From NCBI GenBank assembly GCA_009801085.1, contig VNWV01000001.1, forward strand, positions 5,518,001 through 5,582,000: DNA of 64,000 nucleotides. The letters run 5' to 3'. Shown here one piece after another: positions 36,501 through 47,585 of the stretch. This DNA comes from Lasiodiplodia sp. COLG20. Taxonomy: Eukaryota > Ascomycota > Dothideomycetes > Botryosphaeriales > Botryosphaeriaceae. Under the pieces are notes generated by a model. The model was not told the DNA's origin and did no database searches. It saw nothing but the letters and a program-made list of their open reading frames with translations. A program made the position numbers and the translations under genes. How positions within the stretch are numbered: position 1 is the first letter of the stretch; the number at the start of each line of letters is the position of its first letter.

Positions 36501-37080
36501 CCGTTCTCCTCGTTCAGGTTCTTCTGGAAGGCGATGCTGATCTCGCTCAGGCGGTCCTTGATCTCCTTGAAGCGGTCGCGCTTGGGGCCGGCGGGGATGC
36601 CCAGACCGTTGCGGATGTAGCTCTTGTGGTTCTTCTCCAGCAGACGCTGAGACTCCGGGTCGAGCGACTCCTTCTTCTTCAGGGCTGCATCAACGAGGTT
36701 GAAGTAGTCCTCGCGCATGCTCATTTCAATGCTGAACTTGTCCATCAGCGACTCGGCGTCGTTGGAAGCATCGCGCAGCGCCTTGTCGGTGGAGACAGCC
36801 GAGTAGAAGCCGAGGATGTGCGACTCGATTCCCATCTTGTTGTCATCGTGGGCGACGGGGAGCATGACGTTGGCGAACGAGGCCGTCTCCGGGGTGATGT
36901 TCTTCACGATCTCATCTTGGACGCTGCGGGACCTGGCAATCTGAAAGGCCGTCAGCACTGAGCAGCGCACGCGCATAACGCTAGGCATACCAATCTCTTC
37001 GTCTCTTCGAGGACGGAGTCCGGGGTGTGGGTGAACTGCGGCGGGGCCTGGGGCGGCTTCTGGTACTGGGAGGGAGCCAT
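33555..37080 (-). CDS. M3-family metallopeptidase (thimet oligopeptidase/saccharolysin type)
   Basis: Zinc oligopeptidase that trims short peptides, in the cytosol or organelles. Exons 36991-37080, 35067-36940 and 33555-33747 give 718 aa, the usual family length (yeast saccharolysin is about 712). The HExxH zinc site is FHELGHGIH (His480, Glu481, His484) followed by the expected E-containing VRDFVEAPSQMLENW. The C-terminal family block GYDAGYYGYLS|SQVYSADMFYTVFKKDP is split between exons 2 and 3, which proves that the distant exon at 33555-33747 belongs to this gene. The intervening intron is 1319 nt, far longer than any other in the window. The start at 37080 (MAPSQYQKPP) is the first ATG in frame; an ATG-less hydrophobic in-frame extension lies upstream. 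Confidence 0.94.
33748..35066 (-). other. 1319-nt intron near the 3' end of the M3 peptidase gene
   Basis: Donor GTGAGT at 35066-35061 and acceptor CCTTGCAG ending at 33748, joining phase-2 codon AG|C. Other introns in the window are mostly 50-170 nt. No terminal inverted repeats, target-site duplication or recognisable coding domain were seen inside. If it is not spliced, translation stops right after the donor (TTG AGG TGA), losing the last 63 residues. Confidence 0.88.
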
Positions 37081-37848
37081 GGTGACGTTGGTCAGAGGCC
37101 GAGCTTGCTGGTAGCCAAATGTGTAGGCAGATGGGCGCAGCGAGCCGAGTACCGCTTGGAGACGATACCCCAGGCGTGAGGAAGCCAAGATGAGGGAGAT
37201 GGTGACGAAGAGGATGAAGCTGATGAGCAGGAGCCTAGACTGTCGTAAGCCCGCCAGCTTGAGAGCGGACGCCTAGGCGGCGCTTTGGTAGATAAACAGG
37301 ATGTGGTACTTGTGGGATAGGTGCAGCTGGGCAGCGCGATGCGTGGTCGGATTCTGCGGAGGACTGGGGTGGTGTAGCGTGTAGAGCTGCGGTGCACGCG
37401 GCCTGCACTGGACAGCTGGAGCGGCAGGGCGGCCCCTCCTCGGACCCTTGCACAGCTTCCCCGCCTAACCGATCGTCTGAAGCCGCAAGCTCCCGACGCA
37501 TCTCGCTTCAGATCAGGCACCGTTCAATCACAGCCCTCGCTATCCCGGCCACTGTGCTTCTCCTTCTTTATCTGGCCCTTCGAATGGACCCTTTGCCGGT
37601 TGGCCCACTTCATTGCATTTGGGCCAATCGCTACAGCACCCACAGCAAGACTCACAATGCCGTCACTTAAGTCTTCTTTTGCACCATCCCTCTACACTTG
37701 CTCAAAAAGCTAATGTGCTCACAGGACCGACCAACTTCCGGCTATTCCGAGCCTAGATAAGTATCCCTGAGTCAAAAGAAGATGCACACCACCAGGTGAC
37801 CCGTCCAGGAGGACGACAAAAAAGCAAAAAGAACTGTAATAACTTCCT

Positions 37849-37947
37849 TTCCGTCGCCGGGAATCGAACCCGGGCCTTGCCGGCGCTTGATGCGAGGAGT
37901 GCTCTGTATCTGAGAGCGGCAAATCCTAGCCCCTAGACCACAACGGA
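37849..37947 (-). tRNA. tRNA-Glu(CTC) with 27-nt intron, second copy
   Basis: Base-for-base identical to the tRNA at 300-398, intron included, on the opposite strand. About 60 bp of 5' flank (37948-38009) and about 35 bp of 3' flank also align with the first copy with few differences, including the block GAGAGAGACACTCGAGTAA. A T-rich stretch follows the 3' end on the minus strand, consistent with Pol III termination. Decodes GAG. Confidence 0.96.
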
Positions 37948-38890
37948 AGTTGCAGATCTACTCGATGTTACTCGAGTGTCTCTCTCAGTTCGGTGGAAGC
38001 AGGCCTCAATTGTAAAAAATATATACTCAAACATACTTGAGTACTGATGGCATAGACAGGAAATACGTTCTTCTGCTTCCTGAACTCTTGTAAAATGTTA
38101 GCAAAGATAGACTAAATGTTAAGCATACTCGGTAACGAGCAGGTCGTTCAGCCCTAACTAGTTCTTAAAGCAACTCCCTGCGGAGAGAAACGTCTATCAA
38201 GTGTAGACAGTAGGTGAATTACCTTTAGCGCCCACGCAGCCGGGGAAATTAAAGGCAATAGTTCAGACTAGAACACTGGGGATAACGGATGCATACACCG
38301 CAATACTTAAGGCTACGCAACTTAGGCTTGTATTAATTATCAAACGTCGATTCGAAGGAAACAGAGAAAGTGATATACGGCATGTATACATGTAGCACTA
38401 CAGGTTTACATGGTGAGAATACTCAACGTCACGAATTGCACGTACTTAAACGCGTACTTTAACATCCACCTGTCGAAGGACTGAAATCAACATATGAGGG
38501 CACTCCACATACAAACGCGCTCAGACACACTATGAAATCTTGTCTGCATTATAAATAATACCTATTTCTCTTGGTTACGTAAAGAGAATCATTGACCTGA
38601 AGAAAATAAAAGGATATCAGAGCAGCGAGTGAGCCGACCCTCCCACCACCCAATCCGGTCTATCATTTCTTCTTCTGCGGTGCTGTCCAGCACGTCAGCG
38701 TCATAAACTTTGGAACAATGAAGCGCCACCGCTATGCAAACCAAAAGAACGCCTTGTTCCAGAAAGCAAGTAACACCCAGCCTCCAGTAGAAATAATTCG
38801 AACGCCTTGCCTGCCCTTATAAACAGGGAGGGAAAAAAAAAAGATGAAATAAAGGCAAAAAGAACGGGGGAGGCGGGGGAAAGCTGCTTC
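37948..38890. other. AT-rich intergenic region
   Basis: 943 bp between the second tRNA and the RBR ligase 3' end. The first part conserves the tRNA 5' flank; the remainder (38010-38630) is clearly AT-richer than the rest of the window, with no open frame worth reporting. It could be decayed repeat DNA, but no repeat unit is visible. Confidence 0.45.
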
Positions 38891-40942
38891 TTACGCCAAC
38901 ACAGCATCCATCAGCCAATCCAACCACATCTCCCACTCGTTCCCCTTCCCCACACCGACAAACTCCTGCTGCCGCGGCTGCATCTGCTTGTTCCCCAGCC
39001 CGCCACTGCCGCTCGCATGGTATCCTAACAGCGCGGCTTGCTGCACGCTCAGGCCCGCGAGGGCCGCGGAGTCGCCACCCTCGGCGCCGTTCCTCTCCTT
39101 CCACTCCCTCTCAGCCTCCTTGGCCGCGTCCCTCACGACGGCCTCGACGTCCTCTTCGGCGTACAGGTGGCACTTGTCGCACTCGTCGCACGAGTTGTCG
39201 ACACCTGGGTTGTTCCCGCGGAAGTGGTTGCAGAAGTGCTGGTAGCCCTCGTCGGGCGCGATGCGCTGGCGGCAGACGTAGCACATGGCGTAGCCGCACA
39301 CGCACACCAGCTTGTTGCAGCCGCCGCTCTTCAGGAACGACGTGTTGCAGCGCGGGCACGTCCGCTTGACCGCGTTCGACACGGCATTCTCCACGTGCGT
39401 GCGCAGCGACGCCAGCGCCGACTCGTGGCACACGTGCGGGTCGCGCCACGCCTTGTGGCACGCCAGGCACGACGTCCGCCCGCACGCTGGGTGTGCGCAC
39501 GTGAAGCGCAGTCCACGCCTTAGCCGGGCGACGCGCTGTCGCGAGGCGAGGAGCGGGGAGACCAAGTCGATGCGGAAGCGTCTGGGTAGGAGGTAGTTGA
39601 GGGTGACGAAGAAGAAGGAGAATAGCGAGAGGAAGCGGATGAGGAAGTAGACAGGCTTGAGATACAAGAAATGCGCAGCAGGAAGGGCCCAGATGCTCAG
39701 GGTGCGGCGGAAGCCTGGTTTCCAGGAGAGAAGCGGCAACGTGACGTCGTCGACCTCAGCGTAGGCGCAGAAAGGACATTGAATGACAGGAAGGTCGCTT
39801 TTGCGCAAAGAGTCAGTAATAGCCCGCTCCTCAAACTTACGGAAAGTAGCCTCGCCGTCACGTTCCTCGGCAAGTGCGCGCTGGACGGAGTGCTGCGGAA
39901 GACATCCTTGGCATTGACCGTCAGAAACGGGAGCGATGCAGTTCAGCGTCAGCCGTTCAGTGTTCACGCTGCGAGCCCAGCCTTGCCCATACAGCGCTTC
40001 GTTCATAGAGAAACGAATGCAGCGGAAACATATCCAGTGACCGCTTTGGTCGCACGACGACAGGTGCTCGAAAGCGCTGGGAGTAAAGCAACACTCGCAG
40101 TCATACATCTCGCCGGTAGCCTCGGCTTCCTCCTCGTTGAGCTGTTCGGCAAGAGCTCGATCTTCAACCATCATCTCCTCGTTCTGCTTGCGTAGCAGTG
40201 GGGCGATTAATGAATCATACAGCTCCCTGTTCAGCTCCGCGCTTTTGGTCGGCACCAACCGCGGCACTAGAGCTCCGCCAATACTAGGATCCGGCTTCTG
40301 CCAGGTAACAAGCGGATGATCCTGGGCTGAGGGCGGCTTTCGGCGAGTGAAGAAGCTCGTGACGGAGAACCTCCATGATTTGGACACAAGCCCTAGTAGG
40401 GTCGGACGAGCGTGGGTATAAGAATAGTTGCACTCAGCCAGAACGGCACGAATGGTTGAGTGACTCAGGCCCTTGAATTCCTGATATAAAGCCTGCTTGA
40501 CCGCCAGTTTGTATGTCTCATTCCGGAACCTCTCCTCGACCGGGAGCCGGGCATCTTTATCCGAAGTGTGGGGCGCGCGGGGTGCGTTGTCGGTAGCGTC
40601 GTGGTCCTTCTGGTCGAGCGGGGAGGTGCGATGGCGGCCGCGCACCCAACGGTCGGGCTGTCTGAGCATGGCTTCGGTGACGACCTCGAGTCTGCTCTCC
40701 TCGGAGAAGCTGTTCAGCATCTCACGGAAGACCTCGGGCTGGACGTCGGGGAAGACGGTGGTGAGGACGTCGAGCTGGGCATTGAGCGAGCTTATATCCG
40801 GGTCATCGGACTCGCCGGAGTCGGAGGATGCGGCGGCATGCGGGCTGGTGCTCTGGCTCCGGCGAGCAGTTGACGTAGCGCCAGGGTCGGGCTGAGGTTG
40901 GCGGGGGCGCAAGGTTGCGCGAAAGGGGAGACCGGACAGCAT
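38891..40942 (-). CDS. RBR-type E3 ubiquitin ligase with CUE-like domain and membrane hairpin
   Basis: Single exon, 683 aa, RING-between-RING ligase. A CUE-like ubiquitin-binding segment lies near residues 52-95 (LDVLTTVFPDVQPEVFREML). RING1 begins at DCECC (281-285) and runs past HWICFRCIRF. The IBR starts with QCPFCAYAEVDD (388-399), is interrupted by a hydrophobic hairpin (about 413-452, including YFLIRFLSLFSFFFVTLNYLL), and resumes with TCAHPACGRTSCLACHKAW (481-499). RING2 is CPRCNTSFLKSGGCNKLVC (529-547); Cys542 in SGGCNK is the expected thioester-forming catalytic residue. Its RNF216/Triad3-like spacing is the closest match I know. The start ATG at 40942 is the first in frame. Probably works at an organelle membrane, by inference from the hairpin. 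Confidence 0.9.
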   Translation of the reverse strand: MLSGLPFRATLRPRQPQPDPGATSTARRSQSTSPHAAASSDSGESDDPDISSLNAQLDVLTTVFPDVQPEVFREMLNSFSEESRLEVVTEAMLRQPDRWVRGRHRTSPLDQKDHDATDNAPRAPHTSDKDARLPVEERFRNETYKLAVKQALYQEFKGLSHSTIRAVLAECNYSYTHARPTLLGLVSKSWRFSVTSFFTRRKPPSAQDHPLVTWQKPDPSIGGALVPRLVPTKSAELNRELYDSLIAPLLRKQNEEMMVEDRALAEQLNEEEAEATGEMYDCECCFTPSAFEHLSSCDQSGHWICFRCIRFSMNEALYGQGWARSVNTERLTLNCIAPVSDGQCQGCLPQHSVQRALAEERDGEATFRKFEERAITDSLRKSDLPVIQCPFCAYAEVDDVTLPLLSWKPGFRRTLSIWALPAAHFLYLKPVYFLIRFLSLFSFFFVTLNYLLPRRFRIDLVSPLLASRQRVARLRRGLRFTCAHPACGRTSCLACHKAWRDPHVCHESALASLRTHVENAVSNAVKRTCPRCNTSFLKSGGCNKLVCVCGYAMCYVCRQRIAPDEGYQHFCNHFRGNNPGVDNSCDECDKCHLYAEEDVEAVVRDAAKEAEREWKERNGAEGGDSAALAGLSVQQAALLGYHASGSGGLGNKQMQPRQQEFVGVGKGNEWEMWLDWLMDAVLA

Positions 40943-42196
40943 GCTGCAGACGGAGCCGTTGGGAGGGCAGTGTGTGGAAGCGGGGGCGGCCGGGTGGCTT
41001 TACATGTCGCATCTGCCCGGTGAGCGAAGGGGGATAAGCTCTGGTTGGTGCCTGGAGAAGCCGGTCGAGGGCGGGGGCTTAGTCGGCGGGTTGAGTGGTG
41101 GAGAATGTGCAGCTGCAGGTGTGGTGGGGACACGCCAATCCAACGAGCTTGCGGGAGATCGCCGCAGGGCTGAGCTGCAACACCACCAAATCCTGCAAGG
41201 CGGACTTTCTTCGTCACCCGTATCAATTGCGGGGAAGTGCCTGTGTCTCCGTCATATGACTTCAAAAAAAGTCTCTTGTCCGAAGCCGCGCTATCCATGT
41301 TTCAAAGAACAGGGCCCGTCCTAGGGAAAGACAACGGTTTCTCTATCGGTAGCCGGCTCGGGTTAGCGCCCAGGATTATTACTGAAACATGTGAACCCAT
41401 GGGAGTAGATTGTAGGCCGGAATTGAGCATCCATGGTCGAATTGCTCAACAAGTAGAATGAGAGCCAAAGGTAAAAGAAGCTTGACTACACTTCACTCGC
41501 ACATTCCACAAGTCGCAACAACTCCACATTTCCAGGCATCAGGAACAAGGCTTGCATTTGCCCAGCAGCCGGGCGTCCTCGCGTATGCGACACTGCCTCA
41601 GCTGCACGCCACGAAAAAGGGCTTTCAGCCTTGCCTTGGGATGGTATCCCGTCGTGTTGTAAACTGGCTCCACGACGTGGCATAACAGGGAAAGCAAGAA
41701 AGAGGACTGGTTTGTACACACATATCATACTAATAGCTCTAGCTACACCGGGGAAGAAAAAGAAAATCTAGACTGAATATTTTCAGGCCTGCTGATAAAC
41801 GCACATTCATTCAATCTGTACCTATATTCTCTGTGGCATTTTAATAATATAGCATGTATTGTACATCTTTGCTTTGAGTCGACTGGTAAGCGCAGTGCAT
41901 GCTCTTCTATGGCAAAGCCCATCCAAACCCATCCATCATAAGCACCGCAACAAGTAATATCTGTATCAGACCCGTCGGTCTGAATCGGGAGTAAACCTAG
42001 CATCAATATGGTAGGTGTTTGAATGCACGTGGGAACTTTCAACATGTCTATTTCATTTCCAGTCTTATTGTGTTCTTGTTGGAGTCATATCTCCTCTTTG
42101 TACCCCTCCTTCGTATTTATTAATGGACATGAAAGACAGAAAAAAAAAAAACTAAGCGATGTGGAGTTAGGCCATCGGTGTGGTAAACTGCCTCCT
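40943..42196. other. Intergenic, RBR ligase promoter and aminopeptidase 3' end
   Basis: 1254 bp between two minus-strand genes. The first part is GC-rich with a run of open frame in the leader of the RBR gene; the part beyond about 41730 is AT-rich. No gene or RNA feature is supported. Confidence 0.45.
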
Positions 42197-43473
42197 TTAA
42201 TCGAATTTGGCAAAGGCCAGCTCGTACGCCAGACCAAGAGTCAGCTTCGCATGCTGCAGCATGTGGTCGAAGCTCAGATATTCGATCTTGTCCTCGGTGG
42301 TGTGGATCTTGCTGTCCGAGTACTTGAAGTCGCTCTCGATGACAAAAGCGGACGGGTAGCCGGCTTTGCTTGCGCTCGCATGGTCGGAGCAAGCATAACC
42401 GCACTTAGTCAGGACGTAGGGAATGTCGCAGTAGGTGGTGATGACCTCCTTGATGAACTCGGTAAGGCCAGGGTCGACGTAATCGGTGATGACGCCAACA
42501 GATTCCGGCTCGCCCGCATTGATGGTCTTCTGCACGTAGCCGGTCATATCTTGCTGCAGCATCGCCTTCACGTCCCTTCCCTCCTTCTCGTACGACTGGA
42601 AGATGGCTTGCGATCCGAGCAGGCCGCCCTCTTCCGCCGAGTACCAGTGGAACTCGACCGTGTTCTCGCCCTTCCCCTTGACAACATCTTCAGAGGTAAG
42701 CAGCACCCTCAGAGCCTCGAGGATAGTCACGGTACCGGAACCATCTTCATACACAATCAGCAAAATCTCGCTAACAATATAAGGTTACTTACCGTCGTCT
42801 GCGCCAGGAGCCGCAAGGATAGATGGCAAAAATAAGTTAATGCTGTCTTGGTGGGCACCAATCACGACAGTCTTGTCGCTCTTTCCAGGAATGGTGGCAA
42901 TGATACTGCTCTGACCCCAAGGGTGCTCAAACGGCTTTACCGTTGCACCATGGTCGAGCGCGCCGGCGTCGGCCAAAGTCTGGTTCACCTGAGACAAGAG
43001 CCAAGCTGACGACTCTGCCCCATACTGCGAGCGGTAGTAGCGCGTGTGGAACGAGGTAAACTTCTCCAGGTGCTTGTGCATGTTCTCCTTCTTCAGCTGC
43101 TTGAGCAGCGGCTTGACCGTGTCATTGTAGGCGGTGGTGGGTGGGAACTTGACGGTCGCAGCGCTCTTGGCGGTCGAGCCGAGGTCTTGCGTGTCGGTGA
43201 TGTCGAAGAAGTTGATTCCTTGCTACGCAGCTGTCAGCGATGTTATGCGATTGTGTCTGGGAATGGTTGACGCACCCTGCGCAACTCCCACTTCTGGTCC
43301 TCGGTGATCCAGCGCGTCTCGCCGGGGGAGAGCTCGATCAAGAACGACTCGGCGGCTTCGGGCTCGCTGGGCAGGTTAAGATTAGGCTGCTTGAGGGGTT
43401 CCTGGCCATCGCGCAGGATGGACAGCGCGGAGGCTGCGGCAGCGAAGGATGAGATAATGGTAGCAGACTTCAT
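42197..43473 (-). CDS. lap1: Secreted leucine aminopeptidase, M28E family
   Basis: Extracellular zinc aminopeptidase that removes N-terminal residues from peptides. Exons 43276-43473, 42793-43222 and 42197-42744 give 391 aa, typical of fungal Lap1. A signal peptide ([18 protein letters not shown]) and an inhibitory-type propeptide with [21 protein letters not shown] precede the catalytic domain. Di-zinc and catalytic motifs are all present: GAHQDS (His), GADDDGSG (bridging Asp), [10 protein letters not shown] (catalytic and metal Glu), SDHAS (Asp) and HTTED (His). The second intron falls inside the GADDDGSG motif and the join restores it exactly. First of a run of minus-strand secreted-enzyme genes. 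Confidence 0.95.
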
Positions 43474-43855
43474 GGTGGATGTTGGTTGCAGATGACGGTG
43501 CCTGGGAGCTGGGCGCAAGCTGATAGCTGATACGGAGCTGTCAGCCCGGGGGGCCGATGACGCCGGCTCGGTGATTGCACCACATCAGGCAGTCACGCGC
43601 TCAGTGTCAGGCCGGCCCGCATCGCGCCCTTGCCTCCTGCATCTTCATCCTCTAAATGCCGTGATACCACCTTTGGACCCTGACTATTGGACATGGCCTC
43701 TCAATTATTTGTTACGGCAGCGCAAACGAGATGACATGCTACATAACCTAAGGAGCCTTCTCCGCGATAATCCACACCAACCGACGTAAGGACCGAAGTT
43801 CGCCAATCTGATCGCAAGTAGGTTTGGAACCATTGTTCCATAACCCCCAAGCAAC

Positions 43856-45812
43856 TTAAGCATCGACCAACCTCGCCTCCGCTTCCGATACGCGAAGACG
43901 TACCTTGATGTTCTCCGACCGCTCTACGAAAGCTGCCTCAGACGTCCCACCATGCAGTCCTCGCTTGCTGTCGTTGTCTTCGTAGAGGAACAAGAGCGGT
44001 AGCGGATTGCTTCCCCATGGCTGTAGCTTAGCCCTCCTGGTCTCCCATGCGGTGCCGACGTAAGCAACTGTGCTGAGAGTCCACACCAGAATCGGTAGCA
44101 TCAACCAACTCCATCGAACCTCGACATACTGAGCCGATTCGAGGGTTTGTCCACGAGCCATGTTCGCCGATTCCCATCCGTGCTCCGCATATGGCGCATC
44201 TCGGATGCTCTTCGTGATCGCTGTTGCCAAGCTCGCAAAACTGCAGCTGATCTTGTGCGTCGAGTTCTCGCACTCGGTCGAAGCAAATTTCCTGGTGAAC
44301 ATGCCTCGCAGGATCTGGACTCCGCCTCCCTCTACCGAACCATCCTGTACTGGGACGAAGCGAACAGCGGGAGCCTCCACGTCCATGTACCCATTGAAGG
44401 AGGAGTGAAAGAAGTCGTCGATTCCCCGGAATCCGTTCCGGCCAATGCCATAGATCTCCCCAGGCCAGAATCCACGCTCGGGACCCCATTCAGGATGTTT
44501 GATCTGCCAGGTTGGGTAATTTCCACCGGTAGAGTTTCCATTGCACCATTCTTCGACATCATCTTCCCTGTAGGTTCCATTGCTGACGGTAGCCCTGAAG
44601 CTACGGATGCAGGGAACGAGTGTGCACTCGGTACCAATAAAGCTTGCCTTGCTGTGGCCCAACCACGACATGTCTTCTGCAAAGTTGACGTTTCCTCTAG
44701 GCTCAATGGCTCGGATGCCCCAAGGAGGGGTGTCGCCTGTAATAGCCTGCACGTACATGACAGACCCCATCGGATTGCCCGAGCCATCTGCTTCCTGGTA
44801 CTGGATACGTGGTCCACCAGGAAAGCTCACCGATTTCGTGTAGCCGGAAACAGCGGGGTCTTTCATCGGTACCTGTGAGTAGACCAGTTTGTCACTAACG
44901 TCCGAACATTCAGAGCGAACTGTTACTGTCGATACAAAGCCCCATGTGCAATCCCCGGTGCGGCACGTGTAGCTCGGCTGGGCCCACAACTCTGGCTTGT
45001 CGAAGTAGTACATGGCGTTCTCGACGTTTGTCCTGAGCAACGGATGAGCCGCAGTGTGCCAACTGTAGTTCTGGCCGCTGTAGTCGTAGAAGGAGACGTT
45101 CGCCAAGAAAGCCGGTTCCGTTGCTGAAGGCACAGGTTGCGGGTGATAGCGTATGACATTCTGGATGAAAGGCTCAAATGCCACGGCGAGAATTGTCACC
45201 AACGCTCCAAGCGTAGCCAAAGACCTGTGACTAGGAGCGTCAACGTGTGCCAATCCGACTTTAGTGAGAACTCAACAGAAGATCGACGGACCCGCCTCTC
45301 AAACTCCATAGCAACTCAACGCTGCCCGTAGCTCCCCTGCTCGCAGCATCGAAGATCGTCAGGTCGCTCAGTTTCCGGTCCTCGCTCGCGAACCAGATCC
45401 ATTTCATCTGGCTCAAAGCTCTGGTGGCCGGGAACAGCGTAAAGACCTTGGCGAGAGTGCTAAGTCCGGAAACCAACGAGTTCAGCGACGCGTGCTTCCA
45501 TTCCGGCTGCTGGGCGCGGTTGTGCTTGGCTAGAATAACGACGATAGCGATGAGCGTGGCGGCGGAGCCGAAGATACCGAATAGCTCCCACATCCACCAG
45601 TCTCCGAACCAGGGTGCATGGCGCTCCTTGAGCGGCTCGTCGTCACGGAAGGAGATGGTCTCTGTAACTTGCGATACCGGCGACTTCTTCTCATCCAGAA
45701 GAGACTCATATTTGTCGCCGTTGAGAGTGGACGAGCTGTCCCAAGCGCTGATGTTGACGTCGCGGGTCTGCAGTGGCAAATTGTCGATATGCTTCTGCTC
45801 GGTGCTTGCCAT
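43856..45812 (-). CDS. DUF3176-family membrane protein
   Basis: Unknown function; DUF3176 proteins are common in Pezizomycotina. Exons 45292-45812 and 43856-45224 give 629 aa. The family signature is clear: WFGDWWMWELFGIFGSAATL with a first membrane segment, NSLVSGLSTLAKVF, LSDLTIFDAASRG and GSVELLWSLRG, then after the splice SLATLGALVTILAVAFEPF (second segment). A large extracellular-type region with cysteines (YTCRTGDCTWG) and several N-glycosylation sequons follows, then a final membrane segment (WSWLMLPILVWTLSTVAYVG) and a short cytosolic tail. The intron uses donor GTCCGT and acceptor TCACAG|GTC; nearer acceptors break frame. Start at 45812 chosen as MASTEQ; an upstream in-frame ATG 14 codons earlier is possible. 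Confidence 0.87.
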
Positions 45813-46086
45813 ACGAAGCGGGCGGCGCCCGCGTCGAAGGGCGGCCCACTGGAGCATCGTGGTATGCCTTGTTGTCGGATGACGATGCGGAGGAAGAGTG
45901 AAGAAGAGTGAGGAAGAGAGGACAGTGGGAGTCGAGCAAGCGATGAAAAGTCTGCGCCGCAAGTGGTCATACCAAAGACGGCAACTGCGCAACGTGGTGA
46001 CTGCGAAAGCGGCAGGCACGACCATCTCATTCGATTCCACGCCGAAGTGAGGAAGCTATCTGATACAGCTAACGTGCGATCAAACC

Positions 46087-47585
46087 TCACCTCGCCTCAT
46101 CGACCCCCTCACTGCAACCGTCCTGGACGAGCAATACCGCCGTGTCATGAGCTTCCAGCTCAACCGTCCATTCATCGGCTACACAGCCAAGGTTTTCGCC
46201 TGTCCAAGCATCCAGAACGCTGTAGGAGCCGCCTTCTTCGAGCTCCGGAACTTCACCCCAGCTCGCTGTCTTGTTCGTTGGACTGTCGTCCGTATTGAAC
46301 AACCAGACCATCGTACCGTTTTGCGAGCGCCCAGCCCAAAACTCAGCGGGCCTTGTGGCGTTAAACGTCCAGTCAGGATTGGTCCCCCACTTGTATGGTG
46401 TCGCCGGCGCACCGAATACGGTGTCTTGGTGGAAGGCAAGTAGGTGTTTGTTCCGCAAGATAGCCAAGTACTCGTCCTCTAGCTCGTCAAGCGGCGTGCC
46501 AATCAGGAGCGGTGACTTCATGGCCGCCCAGAAGGCGAAATGGGATCGCGATTCCGCCAGGGTCAGCCCACCGTTACCGACCTCAAGCATGTCGGCGTCG
46601 GGGTGGCCCCAGAAGCCGACGCTATTGAGCTGGAAGGAGTTCAGGTTCAGGATGCGCAGCACGCTGTCCCACCGATCTACTCTATCGTTGGCATTCTCGT
46701 AAGAGATAGATATTAGGGGATATCAAGACTGACCTCGAATGTCTCTGGACATGCGCCAAGAGCTTCCGGTATCGTTTCCCCAGACTTTGACATCGGCGTA
46801 ACCCCAGTCGCACATGCTGAACAGAATCGGCCGCTCCTGGTCCAGGAGAGCATCCCGCATGCGACGGTACCGCTCAGCAGTATTAGAATCAGTGTAGTTA
46901 TACCCGTCGGGACAGAGGCCGGCCGTGTCAATGCCTGTTCTACTGTGAGCTGCGTATCGAAGCCCCTACGCCTAACAACTCACAAGTTCCGTTGTTCAAT
47001 TCTGAGCTGTCAAGGTTGTCTGCGACGCAGTAGTCGCATTCGTCGGTCCAATTTGATGGCACGCCGCAGTTGTCATATTTCAGGTCTACCGGGCCCGGAC
47101 GTGAGAAAGCGACATCAATATACATCGATCGGAAGCGCAAACTCACAGTCAACTCCCCACTCCGCCCACGTCTCAGCATCCAAATTCTCGTACCCCAAGC
47201 TTGCCGGGTACTCTTCACAAGTCACCGTCCCGGCGCTGCTGTAAATTCCAAACTTCAACCCCAGGTCGTGGATCTTCGCTGCGGTGCCATCGATGCCGTC
47301 GGGAAAGCGGGTGTAGTTGGGTAGAAGCCTGCCAGTAGCTTCATCCCTCCCGTTGAAATCTGACCAGCAGTCGTCAATGTTGACGTATTGATACCCGGCG
47401 TCCTTCAATCCGAGCGAGACAAGATGCTCCGCTGCAGTTAAGAACGAATCCTCGGTGATGTCACAGCCGAACGCATTCCAGGAGTTCCAGCCCAGAGCGG
47501 GGAGCCTTCCAACGTCATCGGGAAGCACGAGGGCGCAAGTGAGAGGCGCGAAGAAGCCAACAAGAATGGGCACGAAAACCGTCAT
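46087..47585 (-). CDS. Secreted alpha-galactosidase, GH27
   Basis: Hydrolyses terminal alpha-1,6-galactose from galactomannan, raffinose-type sugars and hemicellulose. Exons 47147-47585, 46984-47085, 46734-46934 and 46087-46676 give 443 aa. A signal peptide ([18 protein letters not shown]) is followed by [15 protein letters not shown] and YVNIDDCW, the GH27 start. The nucleophile lies in YLKYDNCG (Asp151), made by joining exons 1 and 2; the candidate acid/base Asp245 is in SWRMSRDI at the end of exon 3. [21 protein letters not shown] is also diagnostic. Exon joins were fixed by these motifs; the last acceptor is AGTAG|ATCGG because the two nearer AGs give stops or wrong frames. A TATA box lies about 60 nt upstream. 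Confidence 0.95.

Noticed and set aside
40792..41298. 168-codon minus frame upstream of the RBR ligase
   Set aside because: Overlaps the RBR coding start in another frame and is Pro/Ala/Arg-rich; a shadow of GC-rich leader sequence.
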